DNA of 64,000 bases from JBKQVT01 sp963727245 (GTDB lineage Bacteria; Planctomycetota; Planctomycetia; Pirellulales; Thermoguttaceae): assembly GCA_963727245.1 (NCBI GenBank), contig CAVSFO010000020.1, positions 62,001-126,000 of the forward strand, given 5' to 3'. Shown piece by piece: positions 9,996 to 19,138 of the stretch (position 1 is its first letter; each line of letters opens with the position of its first letter). Below the pieces are notes generated by a model. The model saw only the letters and a list, made by a program, of their open reading frames with translations, was not told the DNA's origin and ran no database searches. The position numbers and the translations under genes are program-made.

Positions 9996-10100
9996 GTAGG
10001 GTGGGTCGATCGCAGCGAGCCCCACCAGGGAACGGCCGAATCGTAGTTGGTGGGGCTCGCCGACCAACGCTTCGCGTCGGTGCCCGTCGACCCACCCTAC
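9996..10100. repeat. GTAGGGTGGGTCGA inverted repeat element
   Basis: A 105-base element bounded by GTAGGGTGGGTCGA and its complement TCGACCCACCCTAC, with inner arms CGAGCCCCACC / GGTGGGGCTCG. It fills the gap between the oxidoreductase and isomerase genes. Its right half is the reverse complement of the left half of the copy at 14056. Confidence 0.85.
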
Positions 10101-10105
10101 AATCC

Positions 10106-11162
10106 CTAATCCCTTTCCTCCCTCCACCCATGCTCGTCCCGCACAGCGATCATGGCGGCGAGGATGTCGTTCCAGGTTTGCGGATTGGTCATCACGGCGT
10201 TGGGGAACATGCAGCCGTCCCAGCAGAGATGGTCGATCTTCTTGGTCAAGCGGCCGCTCTCATCGCGGAGCCAATAGCCCGCATGGCGCGGGATGTCCAG
10301 CTTGCCGTTGGGATCGGTGGGCAGGCAATGGCGGCCGGTCTTGTCGTGCGAGCCGGAGCCGTGTACGGTGCCGTCGTTCTGGGCGACGTGGAAGTCGATC
10401 GTCCAGGGCGCAGGACCGCGGTGAGCGTGCGGTAGGCTTGCTGGAAACGCTCCCCGTCGCGCCAAGCGAAGTCCGGCGGCAAAAGGGCGTCCTCGGGCGC
10501 GTTGTAGCCCAACAGGTACAAGAGCGTATGCGACATGTCGGCCTGGAAGCCGAGCGTTTGCGGCCGGTCGACCATTTCCAGCAATTGGATCATGCGTTTC
10601 CAACTGTGCATGCCGCCCCAGCAGATTTCCCCTTCGGCGGCCAGGCGGACGCCGTGGTCGGCGGCGATGAGGCAGGCCTCGCGGAAGGTGTCGGCGATGA
10701 GCCGCTGGTTCCGTTCCGGGTCTGTGCACCAATCTTCGACCGAACAGGCCGAATCGATGCGGACCTTGTCGCCGCGTTTCAGGCCCAGTTGCCCCAGGCG
10801 CTGGGCGACCTGGCAGGACTTGCGGACCTGCTCGAGGAAGCGCCGGCGATCGGCGTCGCTGCCCAGGGGCGAGCCCCCGCCCGTGCCGGCGTACACCGGC
10901 GCCACCACCGTGCCCACCATGAGGTTTCGCGCGCGGGCGGCGCGGCCAGGCGCTGGATTTCCTCCTCGCCGCCGTCGATGTTGAAATGGGGGTGGTAAAG
11001 GAAGATGTCGAAACCGTCGAAGCCCACGCCGTCCACCGCGGCGGCAGCGGTAAAATCGAGCATCTGCTCCAGGGCGATGGGCGGCTCGCCGCCGTCGCCC
11101 TTGCCGACCAGCCCCGGCCAAACGGCGTTGTGCAGCTTCGGATAGTTGTGGGGATGGTCCAT
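10106..11162 (-). CDS. Sugar phosphate isomerase/epimerase-like TIM-barrel protein (two frameshifts)
   Basis: About 350 residues beginning MDHPHNYPKLHNAVWPGLVG, preceded by a GAGG ribosome site. The family is the xylose-isomerase-like TIM barrel (AP endonuclease 2 superfamily), whose metal-dependent enzymes isomerise or epimerise sugars. Recognisable stretches are FDGFDIFLYHPHFN, VRLAAEGEICWGGMHSW, LGFQADMSHTLLYLLGY and TIDFHVAQNDGTVHGSGSH, which carry the usual Glu, Asp and His metal ligands. The frame changes near 10940 and 10425. All three segments align in order, so it is one gene. It lies between a Gfo/Idh oxidoreductase and a cupin gene. Confidence 0.78.
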
Positions 11163-11203
11163 CAGTCGTTCCTCACGTTACTTCTTGCCGTTTGCAACTC
11201 CCT

Positions 11204-11309
11204 CCCCTCTCCCTTTGGGAGAGGGGCCGGGGGTGAGGGCTTGGGAGCAACGCCGCGGCGCTGTTCGATCCCAAGCCCTCACCCTGGCCCTCTCCCGGAG
11301 GGAGAGGGG
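11204..11309. repeat. CCCTCTCCC-type long inverted repeat
   Basis: Two divergent copies of a unit (CCCTCTCCC...GGGAGAGGG then GGGTGAGGGCTTGGGA) face each other across about 20 bases and form a 106-base hairpin. It fills most of the gap between the isomerase and cupin genes. The same family is at 17443, 19258, 63281 and 63396. Confidence 0.85.
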
Positions 11310-11340
11310 ACGCCGGGCCCGCAACTTGCGATAGTCCAGT

Positions 11341-12591
11341 CTATTTCTTGCGATGGTCCCCGATTTGCGGCATGTTCGCGTGCACGCCGGGGCCGAAGTA
11401 GCGCAGCCCGACCAGCGGCTCGCCGCCGGTGTTTTGGATTTCCACGCCGGCCTGGGCCGCCTCGGCGGTGATGAACACTTCATCCCAGGGCTCCTGGCCG
11501 AAATGGATCATCACCGGCGTCTGCAATTCCAGTGCGCCCATGCGGCCGCCGCCCTGGACGGTGATCCAGCCGCTGGCCCCGGGATCGCGGAGCACGCACT
11601 TGGCCCCCGGCATCAGGGTCAATTCCTTGGCCGAGACCAGTTGCTGGCCGTTGAAATGGCCGTAGTCGATCCAGCGGTCGGTACAGCCCGGTCCGGAGCA
11701 GGCCGGATCGACGATCGGCTCCACGTAGTTGTGCTGCTTGAAGCAGGGATCGACGTTCTTCTCCCAATCGAGCTGCTCGATGATGAAATCGAGGTCGCGC
11801 TGTTTCTCCTTGGGCACGTCCTTGACCAAGAGGTCCCAGGGGACCTCGCGGCCTTCGACCAACGATTGGTACATGCCGAAGACGTCGGAGCCCCATTGCG
11901 GCTCGTAGGTGCACATCGAGCCCGGGGCGTGCAGCACGCCGGCCGGAATCAGCCAGCCGGTGCCCGGCTTGAGGCGGTAGGCGCGGGAAAGATCGAGGAT
12001 GCCGTTGTCGCCCTGGTCCCAGTTCTCCAGGCAGCGGCGGACGTCCGCCTTGGTCGTCCCCGGCTCCAGGCCCATGAACGTGTAGTCGAAATGGTTCTCG
12101 GCGGCGTTCAACTGCGGGGGAAAGTAATAGCACTCGGGCTTGCCCTGCTGGCCGGTCAAGGCCGCGTGCTCAGCCTGCTGGTGCATGTGGTGCGGGATGG
12201 GGCCCATGTTGTCGAAAAACTTCGAGTACACCGGCCAGCGCCGGTACTTGTCCCAAATCGCCTTGCCGACCAGTCGCGGGCCGGCCTCGGCGACGGCGTC
12301 GCGCAACAGGAAGCGTTCCCCTCGGAAGACGCAGTAGCTCAGCCCTTCGTCGGCCGCCCGGCCGTCGTTGGCGGCTTCCGTGGTGCTGGCGAACCAGCGC
12401 TCGTCGATGCCGCCGCGATGGGTGCCCAGCGCGTACCAGTCGCTCTGCGCCAGCTTGATCCGCTTGCCCGGGTGCAGGAAGCTCCGCGGCACCCAGGTCG
12501 GGGTCAACCGCAGCAGGCCGCCGCCGGCGTCCAGGGCCTGCTCCAGGATTGCGGCCACATTGTCCTTCGTGACGATTTTTGACGCGCCCAT
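11341..12591 (-). CDS. Cupin-fold protein, phosphomannose-isomerase-like
   Basis: A 416-residue protein. The metal-site region PHHMHQQAEH and the later LKPGTGWLIPAGVLHAPGS match the two halves of type I phosphomannose isomerase cupins. A second cupin-like part (LVSAKELTLMPGAKCVLRD, GGGRMGALELQTPVMIHFG) follows. These enzymes interconvert mannose-6-P and fructose-6-P, but planctomycete relatives are mostly uncharacterised and the substrate is unknown. I preferred MGASKIVTKD at 12591 because GGAG lies 11 bases upstream. An in-frame ATG exists at 12618. The gene is intact and is the upstream member of the isomerase/oxidoreductase run. Confidence 0.65.
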   Translation of the reverse strand: MGASKIVTKDNVAAILEQALDAGGGLLRLTPTWVPRSFLHPGKRIKLAQSDWYALGTHRGGIDERWFASTTEAANDGRAADEGLSYCVFRGERFLLRDAVAEAGPRLVGKAIWDKYRRWPVYSKFFDNMGPIPHHMHQQAEHAALTGQQGKPECYYFPPQLNAAENHFDYTFMGLEPGTTKADVRRCLENWDQGDNGILDLSRAYRLKPGTGWLIPAGVLHAPGSMCTYEPQWGSDVFGMYQSLVEGREVPWDLLVKDVPKEKQRDLDFIIEQLDWEKNVDPCFKQHNYVEPIVDPACSGPGCTDRWIDYGHFNGQQLVSAKELTLMPGAKCVLRDPGASGWITVQGGGRMGALELQTPVMIHFGQEPWDEVFITAEAAQAGVEIQNTGGEPLVGLRYFGPGVHANMPQIGDHRKK

Positions 12592-13078
12592 GATCGTTGA
12601 TCGCTCCTCAATGAACATTTGAGCAGTAGGTATCGCTCGCCAGAGACCCGCTGGGCGTTATTCTGGACGCACTTAGGTCATTTGGCAAGTGGGCCGCCTG
12701 CGGGGACACGCGTGACAACGAGCCGGTGGCGTCAGCCACCGGATAGGGCACGCCCCTACGCATACGGCGAGCCCCGCCATGCCCTCAATACCGTGCGCCG
12801 ACGCCCGGCGCAACGAAAGGCCCGTCACCCAAGTTCACGCACTCGGCCGGCCGCAGGGTTCGGCGATACCCAGCCCACCCTCGCTGGTGTGAACCTTGAT
12901 AGAATGCGGCGACTTCATAGGCTGGGCTATTGCGTCAATGGCCCGCCAGACCAAGCGGCGATTCGTAATGAAGTTGACCTGCTGACTTTGCCGATTAGGG
13001 AAGGCACGAAAAATTTAACGCGGATTAGCGATCGTGGGGGAATCGCTCCGCGCAGGCTTCTTCAACGGAGTGAGAGTC
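12592..13078. other. Intergenic region, 487 bases, one repeat hairpin
   Basis: Divergent region between the cupin gene and the Ser/Ala-rich protein gene. Apart from the hairpin at 12721, I see no gene. The plus-strand frame across it has no recognisable protein. AT-richer sequence just before 13078 (AAAAATTTAACG, then GGAGTGAGAG) probably carries the promoter and ribosome site of the gene at 13079. Confidence 0.5.
12721..12744. repeat. AGCCGGTGGC hairpin repeat
   Basis: AGCCGGTGGC and GCCACCGGAT flank a short loop. Related hairpins are at 30321-30345 (AGCCGGAGGC/GCCTCCGGAT) and 59615-59639. Compensating base changes keep the stem in each. Confidence 0.75.
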
Positions 13079-13606
13079 ATGTCCGGGATCCGAGGCGTCG
13101 GAGCATATAATCCCTACCAGTTGTTCACCCCGGCTGCCCAGGCCGGCAATCAAGCCAGCGCGGTCCAAGCCCTCGTCGGCAGCGGGTCGCAGGCGACGAC
13201 GGCCCCGGCGGCCCCCGGCGGCAGCTTTCAAAACCAACTCCTCTCCGCCATCAGCACGGCCGTCCAGAATGCCGAGCAATCCGGCAACACGTCAAACCTC
13301 AAGTCGGTGATCCAGAATGCCGTCAACCAGGTGCTCGACGACAACGGGATGGATCCGCAGTCGGTCACGCGAAAGGCCATAGGCGGGCACGGCCATCGCG
13401 GCCAGGGCGCAAGCGACGGCTCCAGCGGCGCAACCGAAAGCGCGGCAGCGACCGCCAGCCTGTTGACCAATGCCACCAACAGCAAGTTCACAGGCGGCAA
13501 CAGCCCGAACAGTGCGAACCCGGCGTCGAACAGCTTGCTGGCCGAACTCTACGGCGCCCAGGGCAACCAAGCCGCCACCGGCTCATTGCTCGACGTGAAG
13601 CAATAA
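13079..13606 (+). CDS. Ser/Ala/Asn-rich protein, paralogue of the gene at 62617
   Basis: A 175-residue protein of unknown function that begins MSGIRGVGAYNPYQLF after a GGAG site. It has no clear signal peptide. A structured segment at about residues 45-90 (LLSAISTAVQNAEQ, SVIQNAVNQVLDDNGMDPQS) lies between low-complexity Ser/Ala/Gly/Asn stretches. The protein encoded at 62617-63111 starts MSGVSGVNSYDSSLYQ and repeats the same segment (LQTAITTAIENAG, AIRSAVDKTLKANGIDPTS), so the two are paralogues. I would not assign a function. Confidence 0.7.
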   Translation: MSGIRGVGAYNPYQLFTPAAQAGNQASAVQALVGSGSQATTAPAAPGGSFQNQLLSAISTAVQNAEQSGNTSNLKSVIQNAVNQVLDDNGMDPQSVTRKAIGGHGHRGQGASDGSSGATESAAATASLLTNATNSKFTGGNSPNSANPASNSLLAELYGAQGNQAATGSLLDVKQ

Positions 13607-13607
13607 G

Positions 13608-14036
13608 TTACGAGTAGAACTCCCATTGCCCCACCGCCTCGAAGGCGTTGGGAAAATGCTCGATCTGCGGCCTGCCGCGGCCGCCGGGCCAGGTGATCGC
13701 CACCACGTCGAAGCGGGCAGGATATTCCAGCAGCCGGTGACGCTTCAGAAACGTCACCGCCAGCCGGGTCAGTCTCCGCTGCTTCTTCTCATCCACCGCC
13801 TCGGCCGGATGACCGGCCTCCTGCGATTGCCGCGTCTTCACCTCGACGAAGACAATCGTGCCGCAGTCGAGCATCACCAGATCGAGTTCCCCCGGCCGCA
13901 GGCGATTGCTGCGGGCGAGCACCTTGTAACCCCGGCGTTTCAAATAGCGCTCGGCCGCCTGTTCGCCGCGGCGGCCCAGGGGTATCTGCGGAAAGCGGCG
14001 GCGAAACCAGCCGGCAAGCACGGCGGCGAATCGCAT
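13608..14036 (-). CDS. YraN family (UPF0102) endonuclease-like protein
   Basis: A 142-residue protein with the UPF0102 signature: GRRGEQAAERYLKRRGYKVLARS, then GELDLVMLDCGTIVFVEVKTR. The latter is the restriction-endonuclease-like core with the E/D...EVK active-site pattern. The cellular role of the family is not established. It lies just downstream of rplS on the same strand, a common position in bacteria next to the ffh-rpsP-trmD-rplS block. It ends two bases from the converging gene at 13079-13606. Confidence 0.88.
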   Translation of the reverse strand: MRFAAVLAGWFRRRFPQIPLGRRGEQAAERYLKRRGYKVLARSNRLRPGELDLVMLDCGTIVFVEVKTRQSQEAGHPAEAVDEKKQRRLTRLAVTFLKRHRLLEYPARFDVVAITWPGGRGRPQIEHFPNAFEAVGQWEFYS

Positions 14037-14055
14037 GATTCGGCCTCCCTCGACC

Positions 14056-14163
14056 GTAGGGTGGGTCGACGGGCACCGACGCGAAGCGTTGGTCGGCGAG
14101 CCCCACCTGCGCTGACGATTCGGCCATTTCGTGGTGGGGCTCGCTGCGCTCGACCCACCCTAC
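14056..14163. repeat. GTAGGGTGGGTCGA inverted repeat element
   Basis: A 108-base copy of the element also seen at 9996 and 49651. Terminal arms GTAGGGTGGGTCGA / TCGACCCACCCTAC and inner arms CGAGCCCCACC / GGTGGGGCTCG fold back on each other. It sits between rplS and the yraN-like gene. Confidence 0.85.
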
Positions 14164-14187
14164 TACCCCACCCTCCGCAACGGGCGT

Positions 14188-14580
14188 CTACTTGGCGCCG
14201 CTCTTGGCCTGCTGGTCGCGCTTGCCTTGATCGACGCGGCGCTCCTTGAGGCGGACCGCCTTGCCGACCCGGTCGCGAAGATAGTAGAGCTTGGCCCGGC
14301 GGGTGACGCCCGCCCGCTGCACCACGACCTTGGCGATGCGGGGGGAGTGGAGGGGAAACTTCCGCTCCACGCCCTCGCCCTGCACGATGCGGCGCACGGT
14401 GAACATATCCCGGGTGCCGGAGCCGCTGCGGGCGATGACGATGCCGCTGAAGACCTGGATGCGCTCTTTTTCCCCTTCGAGGATGCGGCAGTGGACGTCA
14501 ACCGTGTCGCCGATCTCGAACACCGGGGGTTGCTCGCGGAGATTGGGCTTCTCCACCAGGTTCAATATCTCTTGACTCAT
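14188..14580 (-). CDS. rplS: 50S ribosomal protein L19
   Basis: A 130-residue L19. Conserved stretches are PPVFEIGDTVDVHCRI, QVFSGIVIARSGSG, FTVRRIVQGEGVERKFPLHSP and RRAKLYYLRDRVGKA. L19 sits at the 30S-50S interface. The start MSQEILNLVE at 14580 has AGGAG upstream and was preferred over an ATG 18 bases earlier. It follows trmD in the usual rpsP-trmD-rplS order. Confidence 0.97.
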   Translation of the reverse strand: MSQEILNLVEKPNLREQPPVFEIGDTVDVHCRILEGEKERIQVFSGIVIARSGSGTRDMFTVRRIVQGEGVERKFPLHSPRIAKVVVQRAGVTRRAKLYYLRDRVGKAVRLKERRVDQGKRDQQAKSGAK

Positions 14581-14656
14581 CGGGTGCTCCTTTCCCAACC
14601 TCCGGCCCGGGAGGGGGCCAAGGTCGAGTGTGTTCTACAAAGGTCTATACTTCGGT

Positions 14657-15352
14657 TTATTCTTCCGCGGGGGGCAACAAATCGGGCCGGCGCTGTTGGG
14701 TCCGCCGGCGGCGAAGTTCGTCGCGCCAGCGGGCGATCTCCTCATGGTCTCCGTTGAGCAGGACGGGAGGGACTTCCAGGCCGCGAAATTCGCGCGGCCG
14801 CGTGTACTGCGGAAATTCCAACCATCGTCCCGCTCCCGAAAACGAATCGTACTGGCTGCTGTCTTCGTGCCCCAACACGCCCGGCACCAGGCGGATGATC
14901 GCGTCGATCATCACCATGGCGGCCACTTCGCCCCCGTTGAGGACGAAGTCGCCGATCGATATTTCGTCGGGCTCCAGGAGGAGCCGGATCCGTTCGTCAA
15001 ATCCTTCATAGCGGCCGCACAGCAGCAGGATGCGCGGCTGCGAGGCCAACTGTTCGACCGCGGCCTGGTCGAGCCTCCGCCCCTGCGGCGTAAGCATGAC
15101 CAGGCGTCCCGGATCCGCCGCCTGGCTGCGGACCGTCTCGACGCAGGCGACGACCGGCTCGACCATCATGACCATGCCGGGTCCGCCCCCGAAGGGGCGA
15201 TCGTCGACTTTCCTGCGTGCTCCTTGCGCCCAATGGCGGATGTTGTGCAGGTGCACCTCGACCAGGCCGGCGTCGATGGCCCGCTTCAACAGGCTCTGAC
15301 CCAAATATCCGGGAAAGACTTCGGGAAAGAGGGTCAAGACGTTAAAGCGCAT
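14657..15352 (-). CDS. trmD: tRNA (guanine-N1)-methyltransferase TrmD
   Basis: A 231-residue SPOUT-class methyltransferase that makes m1G37 in tRNAs. MRFNVLTLFPEVF is the family N-terminus. DDRPFGGGPGMVMM is the conserved loop, ILLLCGRYEGFDERI and ISIGDFVLNGGEVAAMVMIDAI form the knotted SAM site, and the C-terminal helix starts near TRPREFRG. It is intact, 12 bases downstream of rpsP. Confidence 0.97.
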   Translation of the reverse strand: MRFNVLTLFPEVFPGYLGQSLLKRAIDAGLVEVHLHNIRHWAQGARRKVDDRPFGGGPGMVMMVEPVVACVETVRSQAADPGRLVMLTPQGRRLDQAAVEQLASQPRILLLCGRYEGFDERIRLLLEPDEISIGDFVLNGGEVAAMVMIDAIIRLVPGVLGHEDSSQYDSFSGAGRWLEFPQYTRPREFRGLEVPPVLLNGDHEEIARWRDELRRRRTQQRRPDLLPPAEE

Positions 15353-15364
15353 CGTGGGGCCCGA

Positions 15365-15793
15365 TCATTCGCTCGTTTCCACGGCGGGGGCATCGTCGCC
15401 GCCGCCGGCCGCTTCCGTCATTTCCGCGGCGGCGGCCGGCTCCGCATCCGGCCGGGAGCCCTTCGCCTGCGGCAAGGGCGGCGCCCGCCGCCGCCGGCTC
15501 TCGGTCAGCCGGGCGATGGCCAGCCGCTGCTGCTCCAGGTGCGTCCCCTCGCTGCCGTACTTCTTAATCAACACCTTCACCCGATCGGACGGCTGTGCGC
15601 CCACGCCCAGCCAATACTTGATCCGCTCGCCGCGGAGCCTGGCCCGGGCGTCGGTCTCCGGGACCATCGGGTCGTAGGTGCCCAATTCCTCCAACACGCG
15701 GCCGTCCCGCGGCGTCCGCTGATCCATCGCGCAAATGCGATAGAAGGGACGATGCTTGCGGCCCAATTTCTTCATGCGAATGCGTACTGCCAC
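15365..15793 (-). CDS. rpsP: 30S ribosomal protein S16, with a C-terminal extension
   Basis: A GTG start preceded by AGGAG gives MAVRIRMKKLGRKHRPFYRI, the S16 N-terminus. LEELGTYDPMV, RIKYWLGVGAQPSDRV and LIKKYG follow. The ribosomal core ends near residue 85. The remaining 55 residues are Ala/Glu/Pro-rich and disordered-looking (AEPAAAAEMTEAAGGGDDAP), which makes the protein longer than usual (142 residues). It lies between ffh and trmD. Confidence 0.96.
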   Translation of the reverse strand: MAVRIRMKKLGRKHRPFYRICAMDQRTPRDGRVLEELGTYDPMVPETDARARLRGERIKYWLGVGAQPSDRVKVLIKKYGSEGTHLEQQRLAIARLTESRRRRAPPLPQAKGSRPDAEPAAAAEMTEAAGGGDDAPAVETSE

Positions 15794-15833
15794 GCCGTTC
15801 TCCTCGTAGACGATAGGAATGCAAAATATGGAA

Positions 15834-17315
15834 TCAATCTTTTCGTTTTTCCTCGCGCTTCCGCCGCCGCAACTCCCGCTCCCGCTCCTTGCGCAGCCGG
15901 GCCTTCTCCTGCGGGGTCAGGCGCTTGCCGGTGCTGCCCTTCGTTTTCCCCAGCTTGGCGCCGGGATTGAGCATGCCGCTGGAACCGAGCTGCTGCATGG
16001 TCTTCATGCGGTCGCGGATGCCCATGCTCGACATCTTCTTCATCATGTCGGCCATCACGTCGAACTGCTTGACCAGCTCGTTGACTTCGTGCGGCTCGAC
16101 GCCCGAGCCGGCGGCGATGCGGCGGCGGCGGCTCTGATCGACCACCCGCGACGGGTTGCGGCGCTCGTCCGGCGTCATCGAGTCGATGATGCCGATCCAG
16201 CGCTTGACGTCCTGCTCGGGATTCGCGTCGCCCAGCATTTCGGCCATGTTGCCCATGCCCGGTATCATGCTCATGATCTTGTTCATGGGACCGAGCTTCT
16301 TCATCTGGCCGATGGTTTTCTTGAAGTCGTCGAGCGTGAATTCGCCTTTGCGGAGCTTGGCCTCCTGCTGGGCCATCTCCTCCTGGTCGAACTTCTGCTG
16401 GGCCTGCTCGATGAGCGTGAGCACGTCGCCCTGGTTCAAGATGCGGCCGGCCATGCGATCCGGATGGAACTCTTCCAAGGCGTCGAGATGCTCGCCGGTG
16501 CCGACGAACTTGATGGGCACGCCGGTGACGGCCTTCACCGACAAGGCGGCCCCGCCCCGGGCGTCGCCGTCGAGCTTGGTCATGATCACGCCGTCCAGCT
16601 CCAGGGCCTCGTTGAAGGCCTTGGCGCTGCGGACTGCATCCTGGCCCGTCATCGCATCGACCACCAGGTAGACCTGCTCGGGCCCGACGCGGCGATCGAT
16701 CTGCGTCAACTGGGCCATCAACTCCTCGTCGACGTGCAGCCGGCCGGCGGTGTCGAGAATGAGCACGTCGGCGCCGGACTGCTTGGCCTCCTTCACCGCC
16801 GCCTGGCACAAGGCCACCGGGTCCTTGGCCGCCAGGTCGGCATAGACGGGGAGTCCGAGCTGCTGGCCGAGGACCTGCAACTGCTGGATGGCGGCGGGGC
16901 GCTGCAAGTCGGCCGCCACCAGCATCGGCTTTCGCCCGCGCTGCTGGATGAGCCGGCCCAGCTTGCCGCAGGTGGTCGTTTTGCCGGACCCCTGCAAGCC
17001 GCAGAGCATCAGCACGGTCAGCTCGCCCTGCAAGTGCAGGGAGTGATCGACCGGGCCCATAAGCTGGACGAGTTCCTGGTAGACGATGCCGATCAGTTGC
17101 TTGGTGGGATCGAGCGATTTGAGCACGCGCTCGCCGACGGCTTGCTCGCCCACGCGGCCCATGAAGTCCTTGGCGACCGCGACGCTGACGTCCGCCTCCA
17201 GGAGGGCCCGCTGCACCAAGGCCAGCCCCTCGCGCATGTTCGCTTCGGTCAGCCGTCCGCGTCCCCGCAGGGTCCGCAGCGCCGAAAACATATTCTCTTG
17301 GAGGGATTCGAACAT
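15834..17315 (-). CDS. ffh: Signal recognition particle protein Ffh
   Basis: A 493-residue SRP54 GTPase that targets nascent membrane and secreted proteins. An N-terminal helical bundle begins MFESLQENMFSALRTLRG. The GTPase motifs are GLQGSGKTTTCGKL (G1), DTAGRLHVDEEL (G3) and TKLDGDARGG (G4). The methionine-rich M domain includes MIPGMGNMAEML and DQSRRRRIAAGSGVEPHEVN, which bind the signal sequence and 4.5S RNA. The tail is basic (RKERERELRRRKREEKRKD). The Met at 17315 is the family start; the frame stays open upstream through repeat sequence. It is the first gene of the ffh-rpsP-trmD-rplS run. Confidence 0.97.
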   Translation of the reverse strand: MFESLQENMFSALRTLRGRGRLTEANMREGLALVQRALLEADVSVAVAKDFMGRVGEQAVGERVLKSLDPTKQLIGIVYQELVQLMGPVDHSLHLQGELTVLMLCGLQGSGKTTTCGKLGRLIQQRGRKPMLVAADLQRPAAIQQLQVLGQQLGLPVYADLAAKDPVALCQAAVKEAKQSGADVLILDTAGRLHVDEELMAQLTQIDRRVGPEQVYLVVDAMTGQDAVRSAKAFNEALELDGVIMTKLDGDARGGAALSVKAVTGVPIKFVGTGEHLDALEEFHPDRMAGRILNQGDVLTLIEQAQQKFDQEEMAQQEAKLRKGEFTLDDFKKTIGQMKKLGPMNKIMSMIPGMGNMAEMLGDANPEQDVKRWIGIIDSMTPDERRNPSRVVDQSRRRRIAAGSGVEPHEVNELVKQFDVMADMMKKMSSMGIRDRMKTMQQLGSSGMLNPGAKLGKTKGSTGKRLTPQEKARLRKERERELRRRKREEKRKD

Positions 17316-17442
17316 AGCGATCACCAGGCCGTGGTAGCGCGGAACCTTATATGTTACCGAAAATCCGGCCTGTTTGGCAATGCTCACTGGCCGGGTGCGC
17401 GGCCGGATTTGGTGGATTTCACGCGCTGGTGGCGGCCAGACT

Positions 17443-17562
17443 CCCCTCTCCCTCCGGGAGAGGGTTGGGGTGAGGGCGAAGATGTGGCGGACTTTTGCCA
17501 CTCGGGATCGCGCATCTCCTCCACTTCCCCTCACCCCACCCCCTCTCCCAGAGGGATAGGGG
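17443..17562. repeat. CCCTCTCCC-type inverted repeat in the region upstream of ffh
   Basis: CCCTCTCCCTCCGGGAGAGGG with GGGGTGAGGG on the left faces CCCTCACCCC with CCCTCTCCCAGAGGG on the right, about 60 bases apart. It occupies the middle of the 532-base divergent region between ffh and the gene at 17848. The rest of that region holds no gene that I can support. Confidence 0.8.
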
Positions 17563-17847
17563 GACCCGGGGCACGCTTGATTTCCCGGCTCGCCCGCTTT
17601 TTCAGTGCCTCGCTGAGCCGCTGGCCTCCGATAGATAGATTGAGGGGGGGATCGCGGCAATCGCCGTCGAGGCGTCTGGGAGAGCGAAGTTGACACAGGC
17701 GGAAGAAGAATCTAGAGTTTCCCGGATTCACTGCCCTGGGGGGCAGCAGCGGGAGTGAACTTCGCAGGACCGGAAGCGGGTTTCCGGCACACCTCCCAAA
17801 CGATCCACACTCGTATTGCACCTAACGACGGCTGCGGGAGATCTCTG

Positions 17848-18837
17848 ATGATACGGCAATGTCTGGTGGCCCTTGCACTGGCCATGTCTGCGTGGAGCGG
17901 GGCGTTCGGCCAAGAATGGGCCGCGCGGATGTTCGAATCGACCGAACATAATTTCGGCACCGTCGCCCGCGGGGCCAAGGCCGAGTACGAATTCGTTTTC
18001 TCCAATATCTACCTCGAAGACGTCCACGTCGCCAGCGTCCGCACCAGTTGCGGCTGCACCAGCGCGCGGATCGAAAACGCCTCCCTGAAGACCTACGAGA
18101 AAGGGGCCATCGTCGCCACCCTGAACACCCCTTCCTTCCTCGGCCAACGGGGCGCCACGATCACCGTCGTGCTCGATAAGCCGTTCTACGCTGAGGTGCA
18201 ATTGCACGTTTCCGGCTACATCCGCAGCAACGTGGTCTTCGATCCCGGCAGCGTGCAGATCGGCGAATTGGAACAGGGCACGACCACCAAGCAAAAGGTG
18301 ACCGTCAACTATGCGGGCCGCAACGATTGGAAGATCGTCAACGTCCGCGGCACCAACAACCACCTCTCCGTCGATCTTGCGGAAACCAGCCGTAGCGGCG
18401 GCCAAATCTCCTACGAAATGACCGTCCACGTCGACAACAGTCTGCCCACCGGCTATGTCAACGAGTACCTGATGCTGGTCACCAACGACACCCAAGCCAC
18501 GCAAATCCCCTTGCTGGTCGAAGGGCGCGTGCTGCCCGGCGTCACGGTCAGCCCGGCCTCCTTGTTCCTGGGCGTGATCGAGCCGGGTCAGAAGGTGACC
18601 AAGCAACTGGTCGTCAAGGGGAAGAAGCCCTTCCGCATCCTCTCCATCACCTGTGCCGACAAATCGTTCACCTTCGGCAACATTGCCGACAAGACGCCCA
18701 AGACGCTGCACCTCGTCCCCGTCTCGTTCGAGGCGGGCAAGACGTCGGGAAAGGTGAATCGCACGATCAAGATCGAGACCGACCTGGGTGACTCGACCCC
18801 CGAGCTGGCGGCCTACGCGGTCGTGAGCGGGCCCTGA
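17848..18837 (+). CDS. Secreted DUF1573-family protein
   Basis: A 329-residue protein with a signal peptide (MIRQCLVALALAMSAWSGAFG). The first mature domain carries the DUF1573 pattern, HNFGTVARGAKAEYEFVFSN then RTSCGCTSARI. DUF1573 is an Ig-like beta-sandwich domain found in many copies in planctomycetes and Bacteroidetes. A second, weaker repeat is at about residues 120-210 and a third at about 235-329 (FLGVIEPGQKVTKQLVVKG). The CGCT pair could bind metal or form a disulphide. The function is unknown. The Met after CGGGAG at 17848 is preferred, because upstream in-frame sequence lacks a signal peptide. Confidence 0.85.
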   Translation: MIRQCLVALALAMSAWSGAFGQEWAARMFESTEHNFGTVARGAKAEYEFVFSNIYLEDVHVASVRTSCGCTSARIENASLKTYEKGAIVATLNTPSFLGQRGATITVVLDKPFYAEVQLHVSGYIRSNVVFDPGSVQIGELEQGTTTKQKVTVNYAGRNDWKIVNVRGTNNHLSVDLAETSRSGGQISYEMTVHVDNSLPTGYVNEYLMLVTNDTQATQIPLLVEGRVLPGVTVSPASLFLGVIEPGQKVTKQLVVKGKKPFRILSITCADKSFTFGNIADKTPKTLHLVPVSFEAGKTSGKVNRTIKIETDLGDSTPELAAYAVVSGP

Positions 18838-18865
18838 GCAGGGACCGGGGACCAGGGGCCGGGGG

Positions 18866-19138
18866 TCAGGCCGCCATCATCCGTTGCGGCTCTAGTTCCC
18901 GCAGCAGGTTGATCGTCCGCAGCATGTTGCCGTCGGCGTCATAGAACTGGACGATGCCCACGCCCACCAGCCACATCGCCATAAAGCCGCCGGCGCGATA
19001 CGAGCGGGCGACATAGCAGCCGTCGTCGATGAGGATCGTTTCCTTCATGGCCGACATGCTGAAGTGCGTGACGGCGAACTCCTCGAAGGTCCGCACCACC
19101 AATTCCCGGACTTCCTCGGGCGGAGGACTCACTCGCAT
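18866..19138 (-). CDS. Small conserved-looking protein of unknown function
   Basis: A 90-residue protein (MRVSPPPEEVRELVVRTFEE ...). A good ribosome site (AAGGAG) precedes the ATG at 19138. The central part ETILIDDGCYVARSYRAGGFMAMWLVGVGIVQFYDADGNML looks like a compact beta-rich domain. I recognise no family. It converges on the DUF1573 gene, ending 28 bases from its stop. Confidence 0.6.
   Translation of the reverse strand: MRVSPPPEEVRELVVRTFEEFAVTHFSMSAMKETILIDDGCYVARSYRAGGFMAMWLVGVGIVQFYDADGNMLRTINLLRELEPQRMMAA

Noticed and set aside
12619..13110. Plus-strand 163-residue open frame before the Ser/Ala-rich gene
   Set aside because: It reads through a repeat hairpin and has no ribosome site or family; the next gene has a clear start of its own.
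15819..17693. Plus-strand 624-residue open frame
   Set aside because: Shadow of ffh, caused by high third-position GC.
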